Positions 46,553-55,784 of a DNA stretch of 64,000 nt are shown one piece after another. The stretch spans positions 37,045 to 101,044 of the forward strand of contig WTPW01000980.1 in assembly GCA_009809945.1 (NCBI GenBank). Reading direction: 5' to 3'. A program made the translations under genes and the position numbers. Every line of letters starts with the position of its first letter. Position 1 is the stretch's first letter. Under the pieces are notes generated by a model that worked only from the letters and a program-made list of their open reading frames with translations, did no database searches and was not told where the DNA came from. Source of the stretch: Gigaspora margarita (lineage: Eukaryota; Glomeromycota; Glomeromycetes; Diversisporales; Gigasporaceae).

Positions 46553-48135
46553 TTAGGAGTGATTTGGCGGGTCTATATACCTCTCTCTGCTTTCCAAAAG
46601 AGTAAGCCTTTCAAGAATTTCCCTTAACAAATCCACACTTTCTACTGGTTGTGCGTCAACTTCTTTTGACTTCTGGAACCTTTTGTGGTGATTTTGTTGA
46701 CTAATGCCTCTTTTGTTTTGGTCTTTCTCTACTGATCTAATGTTGTTTAAAGCTTGATATGGTCTTTTTAGGTGGGCTCGCTCATTAAAGGGTTGGACTC
46801 TTCTGATATTTTCTTTTTGTGATAGCTCCTTCGGATGCACGATTTGTTCTTCTATCACCATTCCATTTTCTTCTTCACTTTGCTTTGCCTTATCATAGTG
46901 AAAGAAGCTATTTTTTAATCGATTTGTATCTTTATCTGTTAGAATTCTACTGCCTGTATGTGTGTAAAGCCAATCCAACTTGGTGTCATAATAATACAGG
47001 CCTGCTTCCTGTGCTTTTAGCATATCCTGTTCTGATTCAAAGAAAATATGGGCCTTGTCTCTTGGATTACCATTTCAGTTTTTAAGAATATGTATTGCTT
47101 TGACTTTGAATTTTCTGAGCTGTCTAAGTAGCAAGATGTCCATAGCCGTTTTAGGTATGTTTTGTAATATGGCTTTGAATCTGTTTCTTCTTTCTAGTTC
47201 ATTTAGGTCAAATTTTCCTGCTGTTATTCTATATGTTTTCCCTTGATCAAGGTGTATCGACCAAGCTCCTTTCAGCAAATCCTCTCCTCTTTTGTCTTTA
47301 ATTAAAATTTGGATATATGCTGCTTTAGACGCAAAACTTGTGTGCCACTCCAGTATAGTTGCTGGTCCATAGTAGTCCAACCACCTTTTTATTTCTCTTG
47401 ATTCCATTTTTTTAGGAAGATCCCACAGAGTAAAACAATAATAATCTTCCTTTCTTCNGTATGCTCTGAAATTTNCTTTNGGGGCCCAANNTGAATTGTA
47501 GATNTCTTCATNGTTTTTAGNCTTTTTAATTTTGCTTTCATTATATGGTTTTGCCTGTGTAATCTTTGCTTTTTCTTTGAGGTTGTCTAGCAAACCATAG
47601 TCTAACGTACCACATTCATTTAATATTAATGTGTCTTTGATTTTATCCTTTTCACTCGGTGCTTCTAAATTTGGTTCTTTCATGTTATCATGTCCTCTTT
47701 TACGTTGATTCTCTGTTATTCTTGATGATTCATTTGTTGTAAAATTGGCAACTTTCAACGAAGCTTTGTTTAGCTTCTCTTTTTCTTCTATCAGCTCCAT
47801 AGGTTTTAGGGAGACCGTCTTGTTTTCTTCTAAAACTAATTCCATTGGTTTAAAGTGGTCGTCTTGTTTTCATCATTACTTGTTATTTCTTTTTGATTTA
47901 TAAGGCTGAGTTCCTCTTCTGATAATGCCTGGTTTCTTGTCTTTTTGTGTTCTGCCCAGTTGTAACATTCGATTATGTTACGTATTGTAACAATTAAATG
48001 CAAATCTTTCGTACCCAAGTACTTTGCAATGTTACCATCTTTCTCTAATGTAATTACTTTTTGTTGACTATAAAGAAGTTCTTTTTCTTCTTTTGTCTTG
48101 TCAAAAAAATTTTTGTATTTTCCTAATGCTAACAT
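46553..48135 (-). pseudogene. LINE ORF1, RNA-binding-type protein, broken
   Basis: Three open pieces (48135-47836, 47845-47075, 47023-46553) form one reading frame of about 525 residues, broken by one frameshift and one TGA. The frameshift lies in an A run near 47850. The TGA is at 47077-47075, and the frame resumes directly as NGNPRDKAHIFFESEQD. The middle part has an RRM-like pattern (YYCFTLWDLPKKM, then AAYIQILIKD), and HIFFESEQD looks like the core of a second one. Lys/Gln-rich tails follow. A short internal duplication, ENKTTTLKPMEL / ENKTVSLKPMEL, sits at the frameshift. In LINEs, ORF1 protein packages the RNA; that role is inferred from position. Several Ns at 47458-47521 blur about 20 codons. 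Confidence 0.6.
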
Positions 48136-48530
48136 ACTTCTAAGTTATTTACGTGTTTGTTGTTTTTCTATATATCACGTGCTTAGACGTTCTTTAGCTT
48201 GATTTGACGCGTAATATTTGTTTACTTGTTTGTTTGTTTACTCCCGATTTGATCGATCGAAAGGGATCTGCTGTGCAGGGTTTTTGCAATTCCCCCAAAT
48301 TTTCAAAATTTTCTAAAATTTCTTTGCGAAAAGCCCTAAATTCCTCTTAATGTATTGATTACACCTGTTTTTTCTCAAGATAGTTCTATTAGACTAATGT
48401 TTATTTTACACTAGTTTTCCTTTATCTTAGTTGAGTTAGGTGTGCTTTTTAGTAAGAATTTTGTCTATACTGTTGTGTTCTTTTCCTCCGTTTTTAGAAT
48501 TGATGATCAGCGGAAAAAGTTTAAGACAAT
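48136..48530 (-). other. LINE 5' untranslated region
   Basis: This lies between the 5' target duplication and the first ORF1 methionine. No ORF is visible. It is less AT-rich than the surrounding repeats (for example CCCGATTTGATCGATCG on the plus strand). LINE 5' UTRs usually carry an internal promoter; no such motif was recognised. Confidence 0.5.
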
Positions 48531-48696
48531 TGTTTACTTAGTGCAATTAATTAGTAAAATTTTAAGTAAAATAATATTTTTTAGATTTTTAACATTTATC
48601 ACTAGTGCAATGCATCACTACCCCCTGATCGACCAATCATTTTGTTTGTTTTGATTTTATATTAATTAAAACAAAACAAATAGTAGCTGAATTATA

Positions 48697-48925
48697 AGGC
48701 TATGCAAATTAAATTAGTTGATTCTCGTCACATAGAACAAACAAATTGGACCCGCTCGGCTTGCAAAAAATGTTATATTTAAAAAATTTTTTAATATAAA
48801 AAATTTTTATAAATTTTTTTTCATACAAGAATAAAAAAAATTTTATATAGAAAAAAATTTTAACTTCTCTAAAAAAATGACCTGCCCGGGTGACGAGAAT
48901 CAATTTTATTAGTTTGCATAGCCTA
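48697..48925. mobile_element. 229-bp TIR element
   Basis: AAGGCTATGCAAATTAA and TTGATTCTCGTCAC at the left pair with GTGACGAGAATCAA and TTTGCATAGCCTA at the right. The TAGGC...GCCTA end type is hAT-like. No clear duplication. The interior is runs of A and T. Confidence 0.6.
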
Positions 48926-48990
48926 ATTAGGATTAGGGTTCAGCAGGGCAAGGGTTAGGGTTTGGCAGAACAAGAGTTAGAAGCTCTCCT
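48926..48990 (+). repeat. Degenerate GGTTAGGGTTTGG string
   Basis: GATTAGGGTTCAGC, GCAAGGGTTAGGGTTTGG and CAAGAGTTAGAAG form a short telomere-like stretch. It is part of a recurrent motif in this window (see 51566-51587) rather than a chromosome end. Confidence 0.45.
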
Positions 48991-49485
48991 AATCCAAAAT
49001 TTCACAAGGAATTTTTTTTGTAAAGAAAAAAGTGTAGTTTCTTAGTCAAACTTTTAAGTTAAAAGCGATTTTTAAAAAAAGATTATTTTGTTTTGATTTT
49101 ACATTAAACATGATCCTGCATCCCAATTGGTCAATCAGAGTAGCAATGCATCACACTAGCAATGAATAATAATTTTCTATTTTTTAATAATTTTATTAAT
49201 AAAAATTATACAAAATGCTATAATTAGGACTCTAAACAATCTATATGAGCTTATATTTGGGCATTATAGTAAATACTTTTTTGGTTAGTACTTTTATATT
49301 AATATATATCAGATATATTTCAAATACTAAATAAGAATTTAGGAGTGAGTCAATAGAAATCAAGCAAATTTTTTTTGTACTTTTTTAAAGTTTAAATTAA
49401 AATAATTTAACAAAAACTTAATCAAATTTAATAAATTTTATTTCAAGTTAATTCTATAATTTTATAAAATTGATTTAAAAAAATT

Positions 49486-50382
49486 AAGGGTGTGGCGATT
49501 TAGAGAAATGGCCAGATTGTTATTCCAAGTGCAGGTCAAAGGTTCAAATCCTACTAACAATGAGAATAAAAATTAGGCCTGCATTACAGTAACTGGAGCT
49601 CATATTGGTTGGGTAAAAAACTTGTAACCTTGGTTCTACCATCTTGAATAGGAGCTTTCAGGCACAATAGTATTGTTATACCAAAAATCCAAAGAACCAA
49701 AAAAATAGAACCCATTTGGGAAGTCCTGAATAAGGAGGTAGATCAAGATCTCTAATGGTGATACTATAAATAAAGTCAGTGCCAGGATCTGAACAAACTT
49801 TATAAGAGCAAGAAAGGTATCTAGCAGTTTAGAGTAAACCGGACTGCAAGTATTGGTATAATGCAGATGTATTAATTTCTGAAAATCTATAAATGACTAT
49901 GAAATGGGATGTAGCTATTAAATGGTCTAGATCTAGTTAGACCCAGGTTTGAAAGGACCTGGGTAAGACTAATGCAGCATATCATATATGATTTCTCTGG
50001 AGAAAATAGTGTAAGGTTGAACTATGTAGAAAGTAGTATAATATATATTCAGACAATTAGAGGGTTTAAATAGACAACTTCTATAGTTGGGTTGTAAGTA
50101 TAGCAGCTAGTGTAGAACCTTTGGGCAGACTACTTATTAGGGTTCCGCAATTTGATTTGATCTTCAAATATTTGAATCAAATCAAATTCAAATCAGGGTC
50201 AATTTGATTTGATCAAGTTCAAATTGATCCAATATTTGATTTGATTTGAATTTGAGGAACCCTACTACTTATATTAGGCACCAAAAGTGTGCATGTAGCT
50301 AGTTGTATCCTCGTTTATTAGAATAATGTAATATGAAAGAATTCTAATAAAGTCTTGGCAGAACTGCCAAAGTTGAAAAAAA
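49486..50382 (+). mobile_element. SINE-like retroelement with tRNA-like head and 14-bp TSD
   Basis: It is flanked by a perfect 14-bp duplication, GATTTAAAAAAATT (49472-49485 and 50383-50396). The 5' head contains TGGCGATTTAG and, about 45 nt later, GGTTCAAATCC, an exact RNA polymerase III B-box (GGTTCRANNCC). The body has no ORF. The 3' end has AATAAAG, a small hairpin (TTGGCAG-AA-CTGCCAA) and an A-tail. Without the nested MITE it is about 760 bp, long for a SINE. Its 3' part matches the element at 14589-15389, for example GGGTTTAAATAG and TATAGCAGCTAGTGT. A LINE supplies the machinery in such families; which one is unknown. Confidence 0.75.
50138..50264. mobile_element. 127-bp hAT-type MITE nested in the SINE-like element
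   Basis: It starts TAGGGTTCCGCAATTTG and ends TTTGAGGAACCCTA, flanked by the 8-bp duplication CTACTTAT on both sides (50130-50137 and 50265-50272). The interior is reiterated TTTGATTTGATC/ATCAAATC. A longer sister is at 53159-53440. Confidence 0.85.
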
Positions 50383-50546
50383 GATTTAAAAAAATTTATT
50401 AAGTTTGATTAACTATTTGTTAAATTATTTTGTTCAAAGTTTCAAAAAAATTTTATTATAAAAAATTTGCTTGATTCTATTGAATCACCCCTATTTTATG
50501 ATTTTTATCTTTTTTTAAAATGCAATATATTCTAAAAAAAAAAAAA

Positions 50547-50615
50547 NNNNNNNNNNNNNNNNNNNNNNNNNNNNNNNNNNNNNNNNNNNNNNNNNNNNNN
50601 NNNNNNNNNNNNNNN
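50547..50615. other. Assembly gap (69 N)
   Basis: A run of N begins directly after an A run and is followed by 170 bp of AAAAAAAT-type sequence. The true length is unknown. Homopolymer collapse is the likely reason. Confidence 0.99.
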
Positions 50616-50790
50616 AAAAAAATAAAAAAAATAAAAAAAATAAAAAAACTTAAAAAAATAAAAAAAAATTAAAAAAATAAAAAAATATAAAAAAAATAAA
50701 AAAAATAAAAAAAATAAAAAATATAATAAAAATAAAAAAAAATTTAAAAAAAATTAAAAAATAATTTTGAAAAAAAAATTTAAAAAAAAT
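50616..50790. repeat. A-rich low-complexity tract
   Basis: Reiterated AAAAAAAT words continue the tract broken by the gap. T-rich mirror sequence follows at 50837-50905. Confidence 0.9.
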
Positions 50791-50995
50791 AAAAGTATTT
50801 TAAATTACAATGCACCTGCACTAAATTATATAATCCTTTTTTTAAATTTTTTAATTTTTTTTAAATTTTTTTAATTTTTTTTAAATTTTTTTATTTTTTT
50901 TTTTGTAATGCACCTATCTAATTAACTAATCAGATTGTAAGATTAAGCATAATGTGAAATTAAAAAAATAATAATGTTTTAAAAAATTGCTTGTA

Positions 50996-51431
50996 CAGTA
51001 CTGGACAGCAAGAACAAATCATTTTTTCAGCATTGTTTAAAGTCTAATAACTTCATAACAAGTAATTATTTTAAAAACCTCTTACAAATTTTTTATTTGT
51101 AACCTAAACTACAAATCTGAAAGACAGATTTTTGATATTTTGCTTTTTAAAGAAGTTATAAGGGTTTAAAGTTCAGCAACTTTAATAGTAAAGCATAAAT
51201 TTGGCACAGGACAATTGACCAATCAGATTGATACTAATCACGTGCTTGTGATTTGATTGGTTAATATTTATTATTAAAAATCCAAAATTTGGCGCTTATT
51301 ATATAAAAAACTTTTTTATATTTTTAACCAATCAAAATTTTGTTACACAGAAATTAGCCAATCAGAATTGTTATAAAATTCTCAAATTTGGCGCTCTAAA
51401 AAAAATGGATGGTTTTTGCTGTCCAGTACTG
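50996..51431. mobile_element. 436-bp Tc1/mariner-like MITE
   Basis: CAGTACTGGACAGCAAGAAC and GTTTTTGCTGTCCAGTACTG are near-perfect inverted repeats flanked by TA. The interior has several ACCAATCAGA/CCAATCAAA words and two TTTGGCGC words but no transposase. Confidence 0.85.
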
Positions 51432-51565
51432 TAGCTCAAAATTTTGCTTATAAAACTACCTTTTGCATTCTAACAAAAAAAAGTTTTCTCAATATTTTGG
51501 GTTAGAACTTTTTTGCTAAAACAACCTACTCTAACTCTAATCTAATTTTAATCTAATTCTTACCC

Positions 51566-51587
51566 TAACCCTAACCCTAAACTAACA
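51566..51587 (+). repeat. Interstitial CCCTAA repeat
   Basis: Three CCCTAA units in a row are preceded by degenerate CTCTAA and TCTAAT. The fungal telomere word is CCCTAA, but here it sits amid transposon DNA. Similar strings occur near 24770, 48926, 54715 and 55510. Confidence 0.75.
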
Positions 51588-52094
51588 AATTAATTATTGG
51601 TTTGATCTCACATCATATCAAAACTTATAAAGTGCATTACAATATATATGCTCCAAAATATAAAATTCTTAAAAAAAATAAAAAAATTTTAAAAATAAAT
51701 AAAAAAATTTTAAAAAAAAATAAAAAAAATAAAAATAAAAAAACTCCAGAAATATATTCTCTAAAAGAAATTAGAAACTATATTCTTTAAAAAAAATAAA
51801 AAATTTTACTTTTCACTAGCATATTTCAAATATAAAATTTATAAAATCTTATTATTTTAAATATAACCTTTTAGTTATTAGCTGTTTTCAAATATAACCT
51901 TTTTACCAATACCTACTTTTCAAATATAACCCTTTTTAAAAAATGGGCCTATATTAGCAATTTTTCAAATATGAACTCATATAGATTGTTTGGGGTTTTC
52001 TATAATTTCTAAATTTTACTAATTGATTTTAACTTTATGCTCTAAGTAAACATGTGCATTTATTACAAACTTTAAACATGCTTATGAACCTTGA

Positions 52095-52245
52095 AATAAA
52101 CCTGAACTGAACTTTTTTAAGTTCACGCTTAGTTTATATTCAAAATTTTAAGTTCAGGTTTAGGTGTAGGTTCAGGTATAGGTTCAAAAATTTTTTCAAG
52201 TTCAGGTTCAGGTTCATTGAACCTGAACCTGAACTTTTATTAAAC
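52095..52245. repeat. GGTTCA-rich foldback
   Basis: CCTTGAAATAAACCTGAAC, then AGTTCAGGTTCAGGTTCA against TGAACCTGAACCTGAACTT, form a self-complementary stretch. Probably a miniature foldback element with no clear ends. Confidence 0.5.
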
Positions 52246-52288
52246 TGAACTGAATATCAGAATCCTAGTGAACCTGGTATTACATATA

Positions 52289-52471
52289 CAGTCTAACCCC
52301 GCTATAGTCACATCCAAAATAGTCACATTTCTTGAGACTATATACCAATCATTTGCAGTAATATAAAATTAACTCTCGTTATAATCACATGATGTGACTA
52401 TTATTATGTTTCTCTCGCTATAGTCATGTCAAGTTTCTGCCAGACAGTGTGACTATAGCAGGGTTAGACTG
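52289..52471. mobile_element. 183-bp pogo-like MITE
   Basis: CAGTCTAACCCCGCTATAG and CTATAGCAGGGTTAGACTG are nearly perfect inverted repeats flanked by TA on each side. Related words (CTCTCGTTATAATCAC, CTCTCGCTATAGTCA) recur inside. Confidence 0.85.
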
Positions 52472-53158
52472 TATAATAATTAAGTTTTGTCATTTTGATT
52501 TTCATGATTTTGACACAAAACCTGATATTTTTTAATGCTATTAACAGATTTTACAATTAGAATACTAAAATTTTATTATGAATTAGAATGGTTAAAATCT
52601 GAATAATTAGTATAGTTAAAGTTCAAATACTATATGTTTCCAAAAATAAGCTATATCCAAAAATAGCTATCTACTGATTTTTTTAAAAAAATCTTAAAAA
52701 AACTATTAGCAGTTGCTATATATAAAAGTCTAAATTTTACTAAGTAAACTTTGAAAGTATCACTAAGTAAAGGTGTTTAGAACAACAAAATGCACCTAAA
52801 ATAAAAATTTAATATCATTTAAATAACTTTATATTAGCATATTTTTACTTTTTCAAACTATTAAAATTTGAAAATAAGCTACCCTACATTTTTTATATAA
52901 CTTTTGGCCAAGAAAGATAGCTTATTTTCAGAAACATGTGGTAGTTTAGTATTTTAACCCACTTTTTGTACAATGATGTTTTATATATATTTTGTTGATA
53001 ACTGTTAAGTAATAAGATTTAATAGCATTTATTGCATAATAATAATTTTGCAGTATTTATATACAACAAATTAAAAACTTTGTAAAAAATTTTTTAATAA
53101 AATTATATCAATTTGATGTAATATGTGATTGCATAATAACTGTGCACTATGATGCAGG

Positions 53159-53440
53159 TAGGGTTCTGCAATTTGATTTGATTTGATTTGATTTGATCAA
53201 ATATTTGAACTCAAATCAAATTCGAATACAGAATTTTCAAATCAAATCAAATTCAAATTAATGAATATTTGATTTGATTTGATCAAATATTTGAAATATT
53301 TGATAATTTATAAGTAAATTTCAAATCAAATCAAATTCAAATACAGAATTTTTAATTCAAAATCAAATTCAAATCAAGGCTTATTTGATTTGATCAAATT
53401 CAAATATGCTTAATATTTGATTTGAGTTTGAGGAACCCTA
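53159..53440. mobile_element. 282-bp hAT-type MITE, sister of 50138-50264
   Basis: It has the same TAGGGTTC...GAACCCTA ends and an exact 8-bp duplication, GATGCAGG (53151-53158 and 53441-53448). The interior is a longer run of the same TTTGATTTGATC motif, expanded about twofold relative to the nested copy. Confidence 0.85.
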
Positions 53441-53449
53441 GATGCAGGT

Positions 53450-55700
53450 GTGCCAATTATAAAATCTAAAAATTTTTACTATATTTGAGCATAGTTTCTA
53501 AATCTGGTTCAACAAAAATGCTATTAAAAAAAAGCAAATACATGACCCAGAAATTTTGTGCTCTGTCACTAAGCAAAAAATTTTTATTCAAATTTTTGAA
53601 AATTAGTATTTATCATTTCATCAACCTAATAAAAAATCCTACAAAAAATATAAATTTCCAAATATCTAGTAAATATATGCAAAATTTGTACAAAAATCTA
53701 TTATTTATAATAACATCAGTAAATTATTATGGTTTCAGCCTTTATTTTTGCTTCAGTGCTGGTCACATTGAAATTTATAGACAAAACACAGCAAAGATTA
53801 TCACATATATAAGTTGTAATGAAATTACATATAAAAAATCAACAGAATTTAATGAATAGGTTTATGGACTAGTTAATCTAAGAATTTGTCAAAAAATCCC
53901 ACTTAAGTTGTCATATAACCATACATTTGGCACATTTAAAAAGTATAGCAAATGAGTATCCAATAGACCATAAACTATTAAGCAATTATTAAGTTATGCT
54001 ACATTTTTAGTTGTACAGTAGTGCGTTAATTAGAGCAGACCAAAATGCTGGCAAACAATAAATACTACTAGTTCATAAGTTAGAATTAGGGTGCGTGCCT
54101 AGATTAGAGTCAGATTAGGTAATTTTATGGTAAAATTGCTCAGGAGAACCTTTTTGATTGTCAGGATTTTTGACTGTCAGAATTAGTAAATTGGATCGGC
54201 GCAATAGGCGCAGCGCACATAGATTTAAATTTGCGCGTATATCGGGGCTCTCCATATATATAAGCGCATATACCGGTAAAAATTTTTTTTTATGCGTTTT
54301 TTTTTTGAGTTTGCGCCAATAAAAATTTTTTGAATTTATAACACTGCCTGTCAGGATAATGATCTGCCGGAATTAAGGGATTATGACCTATAACCTATCT
54401 GTCAGAATTTTGTTTGTTGGGATTTTGATCCAAAACCCAAAATATCAATTCGTATTTACATATTTAGAAAGCACCTAACCGGGCACCCAACCAAATGCAA
54501 GATTTTGTAGACGCAAGCTATTGAGCGTTTTTGTAAATTATGTTCTCTGTTTTCACTTATGAAAACCCTGTTCCTAGTATTAGATATTAAAACATAAATA
54601 AAATATGAAGATTTATTGTCACAGCTAATGTTGATATCTGAGGTCTTTATGAAAATATATGCACTGTTAAAATCCATATACTGGTACACTTTTTAGCTAC
54701 CAATTCTAACTCTAAACCCTAATCAAACCCTAAAAAAAAAAAAAGCGAGAAAGAACACTAAAAAAATTTTAAAAATTCGTGCCAAGTAGATTCAAATTTC
54801 TGCATTAGCCAACTCCAGCATCAACCATGACATTTATTGTTAAATCTTATTCATTCAAGTTAATAATCATATCAGATAAAGTATAAAAATGATAGATTTA
54901 TAATTAATGTTCTATTCAACTTATGGATTTTACTACATCTTCGCATTTTATTCTTCATTCGGGTTTATTTTATTTAACGATTGTGTTTAATATTAAATCA
55001 GACAATTACAAGGTCTAATATGTAAATAGATAATATACTACGTAGAACATTAATATATTATCAGAAATAACTTGTGAAAAATATCTATTACAAATAATGC
55101 ATTTTTGATCAAATATGTAAATCGCAATTCATCTGGTTGTCATCTGATTGAGTAATTAAAAGTGCATTTACTGTATTGGCCAAAAATTTAATAAAAATAA
55201 ATATTATTAAATTAAACTCAACCATCTATTATAACTTATCCTGTTCAAATAAAAATAGTAAAAGTTTATTAAATCTAATATAAAATATAAAAAATTTCAA
55301 ATCTTGTCTGCTATTTAATAATAGAACTAATACCTAGTTTTTAATTAAAATTTATTAAAAATGTTTTGTAAATTTGTAAATTTATTTTACTAATTTAGAA
55401 AATCTATATATAGCTATAACTACATTAGCTGATGTTATAAAACTGTATATCTCAAAAATTTTACTAGGGTAGCCCTGTTGCATTACTAAACAAAAATGCT
55501 ATTCGCGCAATTTTACCCTAAATCTGACCCTGACCCTAATCCCAACCTTAATTTTATTCGTAACCCTAATATTAATTTAGCTACAAAATTTTTCTATAAA
55601 AAAATATATTAATAGTATGGCTATATGTAGCTTATGGCTATATATAAATTAATTCTCATAATAATTATCACTGTAAATTTTAAATAATAAATATATCAAT
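53450..55700. other. Anonymous AT-rich DNA upstream of the kinase-like gene's 3' end
   Basis: No supported gene. A 124-codon plus-strand frame at 53485-53859 is Lys/Ile/Phe-rich with no motif. A patch at 54198-54325 has GGCGCAATAGGCGCAGCGC and TTTGCGCCAATAAAA and may be a transposon fragment; TGTCAG words surround it. Confidence 0.35.
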
Positions 55701-55718
55701 ATGTGTAGACTCTAAACT

Positions 55719-55724
55719 TTTTAT
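55719..55724 (-). terminator. Polyadenylation signal AATAAA of the kinase-like gene
   Basis: The minus strand reads GAATAAAAAG about 61 nt after the TAG stop of the kinase-like gene. This is the expected position for a canonical cleavage and polyadenylation signal. AATAAA is common by chance in DNA this AT-rich, so position is the main support. Confidence 0.35.
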
Positions 55725-55784
55725 TCTATAAGACCTATTAAACAAAAATCTTACATGGTAATTATAATCCGACAGTCATTATGG

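Larger units (their letters stand above)
39648..46560 (-). pseudogene. LINE ORF2: endonuclease, reverse transcriptase and RNase H, broken
   Basis: The frame is open from about 46560, overlapping the ORF1 end. Endonuclease: HNINGL, GIAETN, VYLPPND, MGDFNN, SSRIDQVWVS, SEHRTPL, so the AP-endonuclease catalytic set appears complete. RT: GNIRPIALLETFWK, DMRKAFDS, GIDQGKVLSPLIW, then YADDTTW after the hAT insertion. RNase H: FYTDGS, SSKPELAAIWFAL, IFTDS and KSHSGVFWNEKVD, all key residues kept. The C-terminus has C-x2-C...H...C (CTMCSTG...HLTSCP) and a Lys/Ser-rich segment. Disruptions: TGA at 45674-45672, 45479-45477, 44193-44191 and 40364-40362; frameshifts near 44612, 41745 and 40768 (the last in an A run); and the 42719-44159 insertion. 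Removing the insertion and one 8-bp duplication restores the frame. Confidence 0.85.
39460..48530 (-). mobile_element. Full-length decayed LINE (non-LTR retrotransposon) with 18-bp TSD
   Basis: It spans from a 5' region at 48530 to an oligo(A) 3' end (seen as oligo-T) at 39460. Both sides carry the same 18 bp, TGTTTACTTAGTGCAATT (39442-39459 and 48531-48548). It is therefore a complete target-primed insertion into an older palindromic repeat. The span is 9,071 bp, or about 7.6 kb after removing the hAT-type insertion at 42719-44159 and its duplicated 8 bp. Order on the minus strand is 5' UTR (about 395 nt), ORF1, ORF2 (AP-type endonuclease, RT, RNase H, C-terminal CCHC-like finger), 3' UTR. 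Stops and frameshifts make it non-autonomous. Ambiguous bases (40570-41055, 47458-47521) suggest very similar copies elsewhere. The clade is not assigned; the APE-RT-RNase H order is the defining feature. Confidence 0.9.
48600..49160. mobile_element. TIR element with nested insert
   Basis: CACTAGTGCAATGCATCACTA with CTGATCGACCAATC (the first run abbreviated to CACTAGTGCAATGCATCAC) answers GATTGGTC-like sequence and TAGCAATGCATCACACTAG at the right as its inverted form. GTTTTGATTTTA lies just inside both ends. The 48697-48925 element lies within. Confidence 0.6.

Noticed and set aside
49486..49560. tRNA gene
   Set aside because: The B-box is perfect, but the acceptor and anticodon arms do not pair well and it is the head of a retroposed element with TSDs.
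51566..51587. Chromosome end
   Set aside because: Only three CCCTAA units with ordinary sequence on both sides.
53485..53859. 124-codon plus-strand frame
   Set aside because: The longest frame outside the LINE and kinase, but it has no ATG at its 5' limit, is Lys/Ile/Phe-rich, and lies just after a MITE.
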